64,000 nucleotides of DNA from Tenacibaculum holothuriorum (GTDB lineage Bacteria; Bacteroidota; Bacteroidia; Flavobacteriales; Flavobacteriaceae). Shown here one piece after another: positions 44,374 to 52,848 of the stretch; positions within the stretch are counted from its first letter, which is position 1, and every line of letters begins with the position of its first letter. The position numbers were made by a program, and so were the translations under genes. The stretch is taken from NCBI RefSeq assembly GCF_002120225.1, contig NZ_LAPZ01000003.1:62001-126000 (forward strand). Reading direction: 5' to 3'. The notes under the pieces are model-generated. The model did not search any database and was not told the origin of the DNA. It was given only the letters and a program-made list of their open reading frames with translations.

Positions 44374-45762
44374 ATGAAATACGACGTATTAGTAATTGGA
44401 AGTGGTCCTGGAGGTTATGTAACCGCTATTAGAGCATCACAATTAGGATTTAAAACTGCCGTAGTTGAAAAAGAAAACTTAGGTGGTATTTGCTTAAACT
44501 GGGGATGTATTCCTACCAAAGCATTATTAAAATCTGCTCAAGTATATGATTATTTAAAACATGTTGATGAGTACGGATTAAAAGCAGAAGCAATTGATAA
44601 AGATTTTGAAGCTGTTATTAAGCGTAGTCGTGGTGTTGCTGAAGGAATGAGCAAAGGTGTTCAGTTCTTAATGAAGAAAAACAAAATTGATATCATTGAC
44701 GGATTTGGAAAGGTAAAGCCTGGAAAGAAAGTTGATGTTACCGGTACAGATGGAAAAGTAACTGAATACAGCGCTGACCACATTATTATTGCTACTGGTG
44801 CTCGTTCTCGTGAGCTACCTAACTTACCACAAGATGGTAAAAAAGTAATTGGATACCGTGAGGCAATGAGTTTACCAACGCAACCAAAATCTATGATTGT
44901 TGTAGGTTCTGGTGCAATTGGAGTTGAGTTTGCTCATTTCTATAACTCAATGGGAACTGAAGTTACTATTGTTGAGTTTATGCCAAATATTGTTCCTGTA
45001 GAGGATAAAGATGTTTCTAAACAAATGGAACGTTCTTTCAAAAAAGCTGGAATTAAAGTAATGACTAGCTCTTCTGTAGAGTCTGTTGATACTTCTGGTG
45101 ACGGAGTGAAAGCTACTGTTAAAACAAAGAAAGGTGAACAAATTTTAGAAGCAGATATTGTTTTATCGGCAGTTGGAATTAAAACAAATATTGAAAACAT
45201 CGGATTAGAAGATGTTGGAATTATTACTGATAGAGATAAAATCTTAGTAAACGATTGGTACCAAACAAATATTCCTGGTTATTATGCTATTGGTGATGTT
45301 ACTCCTGGACCAGCATTAGCACACGTTGCTTCCGCGGAAGGAATTACTTGTGTTGAAAAGATTGCTGGTGTTCATACGGAAGTTATCGATTACGGAAACA
45401 TTCCTGGATGTACTTATGCTACTCCAGAAATTGCATCTGTTGGTTTAACTGAAGAAAAAGCTAAAGAAGCTGGATATGAGTTAAAAGTTGGTAAATTCCC
45501 ATTCTCTGCTTCTGGTAAAGCAAAAGCTGCTGGAACTCCTGATGGATTTGTAAAAGTAATTTTTGATGCTAAGTATGGTGAATGGTTAGGGTGCCATATG
45601 ATCGGTGCTGGTGTTACCGATATGATTGCTGAAGCTGTTGTTGCTCGTAAATTAGAAACTACCGGACATGAAGTATTAAAAGCGATCCACCCTCACCCAA
45701 CTATGAGTGAAGCGGTAATGGAAGCAGTTGCTGATGCTTATGATGAAGTAATTCACTTATAA
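44374..45762 (+). CDS. lpdA: Dihydrolipoyl dehydrogenase (E3)
   Basis: A 462-aa flavoprotein that reoxidises dihydrolipoamide in 2-oxo acid dehydrogenases. The FAD motif GSGPGGYVTA, the redox disulfide Cys40/Cys45 in GGICLNWGCIPTK, an NAD-binding GSGAIGVEFA, and the catalytic HPHPTMSEAV are all present. It would serve the PDH complex at 59986-62621, the E2 at 13008-14315 and others. It ends at a strong terminator. Confidence 0.97.
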   Translation: MKYDVLVIGSGPGGYVTAIRASQLGFKTAVVEKENLGGICLNWGCIPTKALLKSAQVYDYLKHVDEYGLKAEAIDKDFEAVIKRSRGVAEGMSKGVQFLMKKNKIDIIDGFGKVKPGKKVDVTGTDGKVTEYSADHIIIATGARSRELPNLPQDGKKVIGYREAMSLPTQPKSMIVVGSGAIGVEFAHFYNSMGTEVTIVEFMPNIVPVEDKDVSKQMERSFKKAGIKVMTSSSVESVDTSGDGVKATVKTKKGEQILEADIVLSAVGIKTNIENIGLEDVGIITDRDKILVNDWYQTNIPGYYAIGDVTPGPALAHVASAEGITCVEKIAGVHTEVIDYGNIPGCTYATPEIASVGLTEEKAKEAGYELKVGKFPFSASGKAKAAGTPDGFVKVIFDAKYGEWLGCHMIGAGVTDMIAEAVVARKLETTGHEVLKAIHPHPTMSEAVMEAVADAYDEVIHL

Positions 45763-45807
45763 TAGAGAATTAAGATTTTTAGATACAAGAATCAAAAGAA
45801 TAAAAAC

Positions 45808-45838
45808 AAAAAACCTCGCTAATTGCGAGGTTTTTTAT
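45808..45838. terminator. Bidirectional intrinsic terminator
   Basis: AAAAACCTCGC pairs with GCGAGGTTTTT around a 5-base loop, between converging lpdA and the DUF5694 gene. Confidence 0.93.
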
Positions 45839-45857
45839 TATAGAGTATCATCGCTTT

Positions 45858-46715
45858 TTACTTTAGATAATCAAAAGTATTCACCATTTTATATTTTGGA
45901 CTTCGACTAATAAAGTCTCTAAAAAATGCCGTATGACTTGCTCCCATTAAAATAAATACACGATCATTTTCATTAAGCTTTATTCTGTTTAAATTTGAAT
46001 ACATTCTTAAATTTCTTTGGTAATATTTCGCAGCTTCATCGGCTCCTTCAAATCCTTTATCGCTCCCTACATGAGTTAATATATCAGCATTAACCGTAAT
46101 TAAAAAATCTAAAAACTCATCATGATTAGTCATTTTTAATCTATTTAATAAACTTTTTTCACCTCTATCATTTCTAATTTCTCTATAAAAAGCAAATGGA
46201 TTGGCGTAATAGTTATCATGCATAACAGCATCAATTTTATTATCGATTTCACTACCAATTTTATAGTTATAACTCATTTTATGATCTATTCCATATATTC
46301 TTTTAGTTTCAGACAAACGCCCTAATTCATAAGCTAACAATTCTACCTCATTAGGATTTTTAAATTTCATTTCAGGGTTTTGTACATATTTTTTATATAA
46401 CGATTGTAATTTATCATTATAAGATGGTCGTGTTTCTACGAGAATTACTGTAGGTTTAAATTCTGACAGCATCTTCGCTATTTTATGAACTTCTTCTTGA
46501 TTCTTTTTATTATGTTCATCGAATTCTACTTTATTTTCATCGTTAGTAAATCCCATATGAAAAGTTCCAAAATTTAAAATTGGTATTTTCTTCAAACCCG
46601 ACTTCATCTCTTTTGCTTCCTTTTCTTTCTCCTTTGTTGATTCTTCCGTTCTTTGCTTCACACAAGAAGTAATTAGTAAAGCTATTGTTATTAGTGTTAG
46701 GTATTTTCTTTTCAT
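45858..46715 (-). CDS. DUF5694-like lipoprotein (paralog 1)
   Basis: A 285-aa predicted lipoprotein (lipobox LLITSC, Cys17) with a charged KEKEKEAKE linker. The mature core begins KIPILNFGTFHMGFTND and carries KPTVILVETRPSYNDKL, YELGRLSETKRIYGIDH and, near the C-terminus, RVFILMGASHTAFFRDFI. The paired GTFH and GASH histidine motifs recall the ChaN/EreA/TraB-like superfamily, but metal binding and activity are unproven. It is 13 bases downstream of a clear paralog. Confidence 0.75.
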   Translation of the reverse strand: MKRKYLTLITIALLITSCVKQRTEESTKEKEKEAKEMKSGLKKIPILNFGTFHMGFTNDENKVEFDEHNKKNQEEVHKIAKMLSEFKPTVILVETRPSYNDKLQSLYKKYVQNPEMKFKNPNEVELLAYELGRLSETKRIYGIDHKMSYNYKIGSEIDNKIDAVMHDNYYANPFAFYREIRNDRGEKSLLNRLKMTNHDEFLDFLITVNADILTHVGSDKGFEGADEAAKYYQRNLRMYSNLNRIKLNENDRVFILMGASHTAFFRDFISRSPKYKMVNTFDYLK

Positions 46716-46728
46716 TTTTATTTATTTT

Positions 46729-47601
46729 TTATTGTTTAATAATTTCTTCAAAGCTTTTTAAGTTATAATCTACTGACGATTTTGCTAAAAAGTTTAAGAT
46801 TGGTAAATGCCCTGCTCCCATTAACACAAATACTCTATCTTCCCCAGCTTTATTCATATTTAAAATATTTTGAAAGATTCGTAGATTTCTACTATACCAC
46901 CAAATAGCATTATCAGCTCCGAAATAATCTCCTTTTTCAGCTTCCCCCATTTTAAATTCTCCTATTAAATAATGCCCATGACTATTACTAACTACATCTG
47001 GATTATTCATAATCTTAAAATAGTCTAGTAAAGACATTTCCATTTTTAACTTATCTCCTTTTTTATATAAGTCAAAGAAAGTATCATTAATATTCATTTC
47101 TCTTTTGAATATTTCAGAGCCTGCTTTTTGTATGTAATAATTCTTCTTTACTTTGTATTCTTTCTCTGTTAAATCGTTTTTAAAACTTCTTGATGGTCCG
47201 TTAACTGCATATAGTTTTTTATGCCCTAATTCTTTTCCTAGTTTAAAAGCTATTTGAAAAATTTCATTAGAACCTAATGTATACTTGCCATCTAAATAAG
47301 CATTGTACAAAGAGTCTAATTTTTGTTGTCTGCTTGCAGTCCACTCAACTCCTATTTTCGTTGGAGCATATTTTTTTATAACATTTAATAATTCTCTAAG
47401 CTCTTTTTGACGCTTTTCTGAAAAAATATTAATTGTGTGTTTTGGCTTATAGCTATCTAATTTTGGATTTGCAAAATGAAAAGAACCTAAAATTAATAAA
47501 TCTGATGATTTGATATTCTTAAAATGCTCATCTATCTGTGCTTTTTGAGCAAACAATGAAGTAGTAATAAATAAAATAATCAATAATATTCTTGATTTCA
47601 T
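46729..47601 (-). CDS. DUF5694-like exported protein (paralog 2)
   Basis: A 290-aa protein with a signal peptide (to about residue 18). The core is parallel to the neighbouring paralog: LLILGSFHFANPKLD, APTKIGVEWTASRQQKLDSLYNAYL, FKLGKELGHKKLYAVNG, and RVFVLMGAGHLPILNFLA. The two copies share layout but one is a lipoprotein and this one is soluble, so they probably act in different places. It starts 211 bases from the divergent LytS gene. A TAnnTTTG box lies at 47630-47637 on the minus strand. Confidence 0.75.
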   Translation of the reverse strand: MKSRILLIILFITTSLFAQKAQIDEHFKNIKSSDLLILGSFHFANPKLDSYKPKHTINIFSEKRQKELRELLNVIKKYAPTKIGVEWTASRQQKLDSLYNAYLDGKYTLGSNEIFQIAFKLGKELGHKKLYAVNGPSRSFKNDLTEKEYKVKKNYYIQKAGSEIFKREMNINDTFFDLYKKGDKLKMEMSLLDYFKIMNNPDVVSNSHGHYLIGEFKMGEAEKGDYFGADNAIWWYSRNLRIFQNILNMNKAGEDRVFVLMGAGHLPILNFLAKSSVDYNLKSFEEIIKQ

Positions 47602-47629
47602 GATTCTATGATTTTTGAGTTTGATACCT

Positions 47630-47664
47630 CAAATGTATCCTCTATTTCAAATAAAGAACTTCAA
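47630..47664 (-). promoter_or_regulatory. Flavobacterial promoter of the DUF5694 operon
   Basis: The minus strand has a -7 box TACATTTG (47637-47630) and a TTG at 47664-47662, 24 bases apart, close to the 17-23 base spacing known for this group. Confidence 0.55.
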
Positions 47665-47799
47665 ACTAAATCAACTTCATATTGCACCTTATCAACTCTT
47701 TAAAATATTATATTATTTATTTTGTTGTATGGTTTTAACTGTTCATCCTAAAAAACCGAAATTATATCTTAACAAGGAAAAGAAAGTTACCTTTATACC

Positions 47800-47807
47800 T
47801 ACTTTTG
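47800..47807 (+). promoter_or_regulatory. Flavobacterial -7 box abutting the second LytS gene
   Basis: TACTTTTG ends 4 bases before the ATG at 47812, so the transcript may start at the initiation codon. A weaker box TACCTTTA lies at 47788-47795. Confidence 0.5.
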
Positions 47808-47811
47808 AACT

Positions 47812-48855
47812 ATGAAATTAAAAAACACCTTTAAATACCACTTTATATTAGGTTTCATTATTATTGCTATGGATTTTTTTAGAGCTTATGTAACAGGTGG
47901 ACATGATCGCTTCTTCTCAAACATTCAACTTGGTTTATTATATAAAACCACTTTCTATATTTCCTTTTTTAGCGTGTATGCTATTAATGTTGGTATTATA
48001 TGCCCTAGAACCCTGATAAGGAAAAATCTTACCTATTTTATTTTAGGCCAAATTTCTTTATTCTTCATTTTTGCAGGAATTAGATATTTTTTAGAAGAAA
48101 TTGTTATTTATAATATTGCTGGTTTTCATAATTATCATGACAGTACAAGAACCTTTTGGTATTATATTTTTGATAATTCATATTACTCCTTAAAAGCTAT
48201 CTTATTCAGTACGTTTATTTATTTATTATTTCGTTTCATTGAAAACAATAATAAAATTCATGAATTACAATTGGAACATAAAAAAGCAGAATTGGATGCC
48301 TTAAAAACACAATTAGAGCCCCATTTTTTATTCAACACTTTAAATGTTTTCTATTCGGAATTAGCAGAAACTCAACCTGAAACTGCTAAGGGAATTCATA
48401 AACTATCAGAACTATTAAGATATCTTACTTATGAAGCTCAAAAAGACTATATGCCTTTAAAAAAGGAATTAAAATTTATTAAAGATTATATATATTTTTA
48501 TGAAAAAAGATTTGAGGATAATTTGTTTTTAAATCTCTCTATAAACGGTGAAATAAGAGACCAAGAAATCCCTTCATTAATTTTAGTCCACTTTATTGAA
48601 AATATTTGTAAACATGGAGTGATTAATGACAAGGAGAATCCTGCTAAAATTTCAATTAATATTTCAGAAGACTCTTTAGAATTGAAAACTTACAACAAAG
48701 TTTCCAATGTAAAAAACTATAGTAGTACTGGTATTGGTAGAGAAAATTTAAAAAAACGATTAGAATTACTGTTTAATAATGATTTTTCCTTTGAACACAA
48801 AGAAATAAACAATACATATACTGCATATTTAAAACTCCCTATTAAAAACAACTAA
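47812..48855 (+). CDS. LytS/YehU-type sensor histidine kinase (second copy)
   Basis: A 347-aa membrane kinase with four transmembrane segments in residues 10-155. The phospho-acceptor motif LEPHFLFNTLNVF is near residue 178, with N-box HFIENICKHGVI and G-box GIGRENLKKR. It is similar in layout to the kinase at 7758 but differs strongly in sequence. The cognate regulator starts 2 bases after its stop. It is divergent from the DUF5694 pair. Confidence 0.92.
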   Translation: MKLKNTFKYHFILGFIIIAMDFFRAYVTGGHDRFFSNIQLGLLYKTTFYISFFSVYAINVGIICPRTLIRKNLTYFILGQISLFFIFAGIRYFLEEIVIYNIAGFHNYHDSTRTFWYYIFDNSYYSLKAILFSTFIYLLFRFIENNNKIHELQLEHKKAELDALKTQLEPHFLFNTLNVFYSELAETQPETAKGIHKLSELLRYLTYEAQKDYMPLKKELKFIKDYIYFYEKRFEDNLFLNLSINGEIRDQEIPSLILVHFIENICKHGVINDKENPAKISINISEDSLELKTYNKVSNVKNYSSTGIGRENLKKRLELLFNNDFSFEHKEINNTYTAYLKLPIKNN

Positions 48856-48857
48856 CT

Positions 48858-49565
48858 ATGAAAATTTTAAGATGTTTAATTGTTGATGATGAAGCTCCTG
48901 CTATACGATTATTAGAGTCGTATGTAAAAAAAGTGTCTTTTTTAGAGTTAGTAGGTTCTACAACAAATCCTATTGAAGCGATAAGTATTATTGAAAAAGA
49001 AGATTTAGACTTGGTATTTTTAGATATCCAAATGCCAACCATTACAGGTATTCAACTCTCTAAAATTGTAAAAGATAAAATTAGTATAATTTTCACAACT
49101 GCCTATCCGCAGTTCGCATTAGAAAGCTACGAACTTAACGCTGCTGATTACCTCTTAAAACCTTTTGAATTTGAACGTTTTTATAACGCCATTTTAAAAA
49201 TTAAACCTACTAAAAAAACTAATCCTTTAGTAAATAACGATGATTTTATCTTTATAAAAACTGACGGGAAAAACAATTTTGAAAAAGTATATACCAATGA
49301 AATTTTATATATAGAAAGTCTAAAAAACTATGTTTCAATTCATTTAAAAGACAATCAAATAATAACTTATAGCACTTTAAAACATTTTGAATCTGAGCTT
49401 TCTTCAAAGAGTTTTGTTAAAATTCATAAATCTTTTATTGTTGCTATTCAACACATTTCTAAAACCGACTCTCTTTCCGTTTATCTTTCAAACGGTAAAA
49501 GCCTACCAATTGGTGATACTTACAAGAAACAATTCTTTGAAAAAATTAATAAACTTATGCTTTAA
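48858..49565 (+). CDS. LytTR-family response regulator (second copy)
   Basis: A 235-aa regulator. The receiver domain has Asp56 in VFLDIQMP and the KP pair in YLLKPFEFERF. The LytTR DNA-binding domain has FIFIKTDGKNNFEKV, EILYIESLKNYVSIHL and FVKIHKSFIV. It is paired with the kinase upstream. Its target promoters are not visible; the divergent DUF5694 genes are candidates by position. Confidence 0.94.
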   Translation: MKILRCLIVDDEAPAIRLLESYVKKVSFLELVGSTTNPIEAISIIEKEDLDLVFLDIQMPTITGIQLSKIVKDKISIIFTTAYPQFALESYELNAADYLLKPFEFERFYNAILKIKPTKKTNPLVNNDDFIFIKTDGKNNFEKVYTNEILYIESLKNYVSIHLKDNQIITYSTLKHFESELSSKSFVKIHKSFIVAIQHISKTDSLSVYLSNGKSLPIGDTYKKQFFEKINKLML

Positions 49566-49601
49566 CAACCTAACCTTTTACTCTTAATAGTTTCTTAATT
49601 A

Positions 49602-49666
49602 TTAAATATTTAACAACTCATTCTTAAAATATTTTTCACCTTCGCAAGAAATTTGTTAAATATTTA
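49602..49666. repeat. Inverted pair of 14-bp sites upstream of the sigma54-like promoter
   Basis: TAAATATTTAACAA (49603-49616) is the exact inverse of TTGTTAAATATTTA (49653-49666). Each half is itself close to a palindrome. Relative to the predicted start near 49699 the copies centre at about -90 and -40. Confidence 0.5.
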
Positions 49667-49670
49667 CAGT

Positions 49671-49690
49671 TTTCGGCACGATAATTGTTT
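49671..49690 (+). promoter_or_regulatory. Sigma54-like (RpoN) promoter
   Basis: The sequence TCGGCACGATAATTGTT fits the RpoN consensus YTGGCACGRNNNTTGCW at all but two fixed positions: C for the T before GG, and GT for the -12 GC. GG at 49675-49676 and G at 49687 have the strict 10-base spacing. Transcription would start near 49699. Confidence 0.5.
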
Positions 49691-49698
49691 TAACAAAG

Positions 49699-49816
49699 TC
49701 TTAACATTAACACCTAAACTATGAGAAACTACTTACTACGTAATTTAAAATTAGTGGGATAATTGTTATGAAAAAAGAAGAAAAGAAAAACCGAAGTTAG
49801 CTACTTCGGTTTTTTT
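49699..49816 (+). ncRNA. Candidate roughly 118-nt small RNA or short-peptide transcript
   Basis: This is inferred from the sigma54-like promoter and the following terminator. It contains two tiny frames: ATG 49721 encoding MRNYLLRNLKLVG, and ATG 49768 encoding MKKEEKKNRS, whose stop lies in the terminator stem. I do not know whether either is translated. No homologous family is recognised. Confidence 0.4.
49789..49816 (+). terminator. Intrinsic terminator of the candidate short transcript
   Basis: AACCGAAG pairs with CTTCGGTT around a 7-base loop, followed by a run of T. There is no gene of ordinary size immediately upstream to account for it. Confidence 0.88.
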
Positions 49817-49876
49817 CATTTAGAAAAACTCTTGAACTCATTAAAAATCAATAAACTCAAATAAATTGTTAATTTC

Positions 49877-49907
49877 TTTGATAAAACTTTGAAATAAATT
49901 ATTTTCG
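49877..49907 (+). promoter_or_regulatory. Flavobacterial promoter of the thioredoxin lipoprotein gene
   Basis: -33 TTTG (49877-49880) and -7 TATTTTCG (49900-49907, one mismatch to TAnnTTTG) are 19 bases apart. Confidence 0.5.
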
Positions 49908-49945
49908 GCTTTTTTAAACCCTAATTATAATTTAAATTCCTAAAA

Positions 49946-51343
49946 ATGAAAAAACTAATACTATTAGCACTCATAGGAGTTGTTGCGATTTCATGTAAGA
50001 AAGAAGCTCCTGTTAAAGATTATTTAGTATTAACAGGTAATGTTGAGAATTTTAAAAAGAGAGATGTAACCCTACAAGGATTTAGATTCAAGAAAAAAAT
50101 TAAGTTCGATAGAAAAACTAAATCATTTAGAGACACAGTTAAAATACCGTATAGTGGTTATTATACTCTTGTTTTAGACAAAAACAAAAGACGTGTTTTA
50201 AATCTTTTCTTAAATAAAACAGATGATACTGGTTTAATTCTTGATTTCAAAAAACCTGAATTAATTAACTACGAAGGTAAAACTGCAGCAATCAACAGTT
50301 ATTTTATTAAAAAGACTAAAAAGTTTGGAGAAATTATAGGTAATGCTAATAATTTATTCTCTAAAGAAGAAGGAGATTTCTTAGATACAATGGATGAGTA
50401 TAAAGATGCTTTATCTGATTTATCTGTAGAAAGTAACTTGCCTGCAGACTTTATGAAAAGAGAAGTTAAAAATATTGATTATGAATATTTAAGAAACTTA
50501 AACAACTATCAAAACTATCACAGAATTTTAACTGGTAATGATGAATTTGTTGTTTCTGAAAACTTCCCTAATGTAGTTGAGCAAATAGACTTTAACAGTG
50601 CACAAGATTATGTTGATTCTTATTCATACAGAACTTTATTAGGAGAAATAATCGATCAAAAAGCCAGAAAAGAAAATGATGAAGGTGATAATTTTTACTT
50701 AACCGTATTGGAAACTATTCATAAAGAGGTTAACGATACTTTAGTTAAAAACGATATGTTATATCTAAACCCATATAAAAATGGTATTACATATGTCGAC
50801 AATTTAAAAGAGTATTACAAAAAATTTATGGCATATTCTACTAACGAAAGTCATAAAAAAGAAATCACTAAGACATATAACTCTATGAAGTTAACTGCTA
50901 AAGGGCAGCCTTCTCCTAAATTTAAGAATTATGAAAACTATAATGGAGGAACAACTTCTTTAGACGACTTATTAGGTAAAGGAAAATATTTATATGTTGA
51001 TGTTTGGGCAACTTGGTGTGCTTTCTGTAAAAAAGAAATTCCTTTATTAAAGAGGTTAGAAGATCAATACCACGGAAAAAACATCGAATTCGTTAGTATT
51101 TCTGTTGATAAAAAAAATGTTTACGATAAATGGAAAGAAACTATCGTAGAAAGAGAAATGTCTGGAATTCAGTTACTAGCTGATAAAGACTTTAAATCTG
51201 ATTTTGTTAGTGCATACAATATTTCTGGTTTACCAAGATTTATTTTAATTGATCCTGATGGTAATATTGTAAGCCCAAATGCTCCTTCTCCATCTCAAGG
51301 AGAAAGACTAGTAAAAATGTTTGACGATTTAGGTATTCAATAA
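49946..51343 (+). CDS. TlpA-like thioredoxin lipoprotein with a large N-terminal domain
   Basis: A 465-aa predicted lipoprotein (lipobox VAISC, Cys17). Residues 20-315 form a mixed region in which the first part (KDYLVLTGNVENFKKRDVTL) resembles the DUF4369-like domains often fused to thioredoxins in Bacteroidetes. Residues 320-465 are a TlpA/AhpC-type thioredoxin with an intact Cys358-Ala-Phe-Cys361 in WATWCAFC and cis-Pro in SGLPRFILI. It would carry out periplasmic or surface thiol-disulfide exchange. It is monocistronic with a bidirectional terminator. Confidence 0.9.
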   Translation: MKKLILLALIGVVAISCKKEAPVKDYLVLTGNVENFKKRDVTLQGFRFKKKIKFDRKTKSFRDTVKIPYSGYYTLVLDKNKRRVLNLFLNKTDDTGLILDFKKPELINYEGKTAAINSYFIKKTKKFGEIIGNANNLFSKEEGDFLDTMDEYKDALSDLSVESNLPADFMKREVKNIDYEYLRNLNNYQNYHRILTGNDEFVVSENFPNVVEQIDFNSAQDYVDSYSYRTLLGEIIDQKARKENDEGDNFYLTVLETIHKEVNDTLVKNDMLYLNPYKNGITYVDNLKEYYKKFMAYSTNESHKKEITKTYNSMKLTAKGQPSPKFKNYENYNGGTTSLDDLLGKGKYLYVDVWATWCAFCKKEIPLLKRLEDQYHGKNIEFVSISVDKKNVYDKWKETIVEREMSGIQLLADKDFKSDFVSAYNISGLPRFILIDPDGNIVSPNAPSPSQGERLVKMFDDLGIQ

Positions 51344-51361
51344 TTGTCTCAATTATAACAA

Positions 51362-51398
51362 TAAAAAAGGCTTGATTTAAAAATCAAGCCTTTTTTAT
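51362..51398. terminator. Bidirectional intrinsic terminator
   Basis: AAAAAAGGCTTGAT pairs with ATCAAGCCTTTTTT around a 5-6 base loop between converging genes. Confidence 0.95.
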
Positions 51399-51414
51399 TA
51401 TTTAGAATATTTTT

Positions 51415-52215
51415 TTAAAAACGATTATCTCCATCTAATAAATCTCCTAAGCCACCTAAAACACTTCCTTCTCCTCTATCTCCTCTTCCTGTTTGAGGTG
51501 CCATAGCAATAACTCTTCCTGCTAAACGACTAAATGGCAATGATTGAATATATACTGTTCCTGGACCTCTTAATGTTGCGAAGAATAATCCTTCACCTCC
51601 AAAAACCGTGTTTTTAATTCCTCCTACAAATTCAATATCATAATCTACATCTTGGGTAAAACCAACTATACAACCAGTATCAACTTTTATAACTTCTCCA
51701 GGTTGTAGTACTTTTTTAGCAAGTGTTCCTCCAGCATGAATAAAGCCCATTCCATCACCTTCCATTTTCTGCATAATAAAACCTTCTCCTCCAAATAAAC
51801 CTCTTCCTAATTTTTTTGAAAACTCAATTCCGATAGAAACTCCTTTGGCTGCACATAAAAAAGCGTCTTTTTGACAAATAAATTTACCTCCGTAATTTGT
51901 TAAATCAATAGGAACAATTTTACCTGGATATGGAGATGCAAAAGAAACTTGTTTTTTACCTTGACCAACATTGGTAAAAACTGTCATAAACAAACTTTCT
52001 CCAGTTAAAATTCTTTTCCCTGCAGAGAAAATTTTCCCTAATAACCCTTTTTCTTGATTAGATCCATCACCTAAAATTGTGGTCATTTTAATATCAGAAT
52101 CCATCATCATAAAACTACCAGATTCTGCCACTACTCCTTCTTGAGGATCTAATTCAACTTCAACATATTGCATTTCTTCACCAAAAATGCGATAATCTAT
52201 TTCGTGTGCACTCAT
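51415..52215 (-). CDS. TIGR00266/AIM24 family protein
   Basis: A 266-aa protein with the AIM24 beta-helix layout: VELDPQEGVVAESGSFMMMD, GKRILTGESLFMTVFTN, FICQKDAFLCAAKGVSIGIE, FGGEGFIMQKMEGDG, and a C-terminal Gly-rich tail (GRGDRGEGSVLGGLG). Yeast AIM24 affects mitochondrial membranes, while the bacterial role is unknown. There is no signal peptide. Confidence 0.88.
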   Translation of the reverse strand: MSAHEIDYRIFGEEMQYVEVELDPQEGVVAESGSFMMMDSDIKMTTILGDGSNQEKGLLGKIFSAGKRILTGESLFMTVFTNVGQGKKQVSFASPYPGKIVPIDLTNYGGKFICQKDAFLCAAKGVSIGIEFSKKLGRGLFGGEGFIMQKMEGDGMGFIHAGGTLAKKVLQPGEVIKVDTGCIVGFTQDVDYDIEFVGGIKNTVFGGEGLFFATLRGPGTVYIQSLPFSRLAGRVIAMAPQTGRGDRGEGSVLGGLGDLLDGDNRF

Positions 52216-52275
52216 ACCTTTTAATTTAGTTATTTATTAATAAGAAGAAGCTTTATATAAAATGTTACAGTTTCC

Positions 52276-52737
52276 TTATGATTTTACCTTAACACTCCAT
52301 TCATATTCAAACTTAGAAACAGAAACACCTTCTTTATTGAATCCTTCAGAAGTCATTGTAATTGTTTGCCCTTCTCCAGTTTCTATACTTTTATGAATAG
52401 CATCTCTAATTAAATGTCCGTCATTACAAACAAAATTAATTCTTCCTTTAGCTGTTTTTGTAAACGTTGCATTCATATTTGTAACATACATCGATATTTT
52501 TTTTCCAGATCTATCTATTTCTCTCATTACTAAAATTCCTGTTGTTAATTCAGATGCCATACCTTGAACAGCCCAAAACATACTTTTAAACGGGTTTTGA
52601 TTAATCCATCTATGCTTTACCGTTACAGTAGCTTTGGTTTCTTCCATAGATTGTACACGAACACCTGTAAAAAATGCTGAAGGCAGCTTAAACAATAGAA
52701 ATGCGTTTATTTTTCTTGGGGTAAATTTTTTACTCAT
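52276..52737 (-). CDS. DUF4442 hot-dog-fold protein
   Basis: A 153-aa cytoplasmic protein of the DUF4442 group (ATVTVKHRWINQNPFKSMFWAVQGMASELTTGILVM). It has the hot-dog thioesterase-like fold but lacks an obvious catalytic residue set. Function is unknown. It lies 60 bases upstream of the AIM24 gene on the same strand. Confidence 0.8.
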   Translation of the reverse strand: MSKKFTPRKINAFLLFKLPSAFFTGVRVQSMEETKATVTVKHRWINQNPFKSMFWAVQGMASELTTGILVMREIDRSGKKISMYVTNMNATFTKTAKGRINFVCNDGHLIRDAIHKSIETGEGQTITMTSEGFNKEGVSVSKFEYEWSVKVKS

Positions 52738-52816
52738 ATTTAATATTTATGGCAATTTATAAAAAATACCTCATAGAATAAAAATGTTAAATTTTGTTAA
52801 ATTTTAGTACTATGTA

Positions 52817-52848
52817 TTGCATAATACCTTTTTAAATATATATATTTG
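52817..52848 (+). promoter_or_regulatory. Flavobacterial promoter of the DUF4870-PadR-PspC operon
   Basis: -33 TTG (52817-52819) and -7 TATATTTG (52841-52848) are 21 bases apart, matching the group consensus. The start would be near 52853, about 27 bases before the DUF4870 ATG. Confidence 0.7.

Larger units (their letters stand above)
49566..49945. other. 380-base non-coding gap with a predicted short transcript
   Basis: No gene of normal size fits here. The gap holds an inverted pair of TTAAATATTTAACAA-type sites (49602-49616 and 49653-49666), a sigma54-like promoter (49671-49690), two tiny frames (13 and 10 codons at 49721 and 49768), and a strong terminator (49789-49816). A separate flavobacterial promoter (49877-49907) drives the thioredoxin lipoprotein gene. 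Confidence 0.6.

Noticed and set aside
47615-47815. 66-codon plus-strand reading frame between the DUF5694 and LytS genes
   Set aside because: It is antisense or intergenic, overlaps promoter boxes of both divergent genes, and its composition (repetitive Leu/Lys/Ile/Phe) has no protein-like features.
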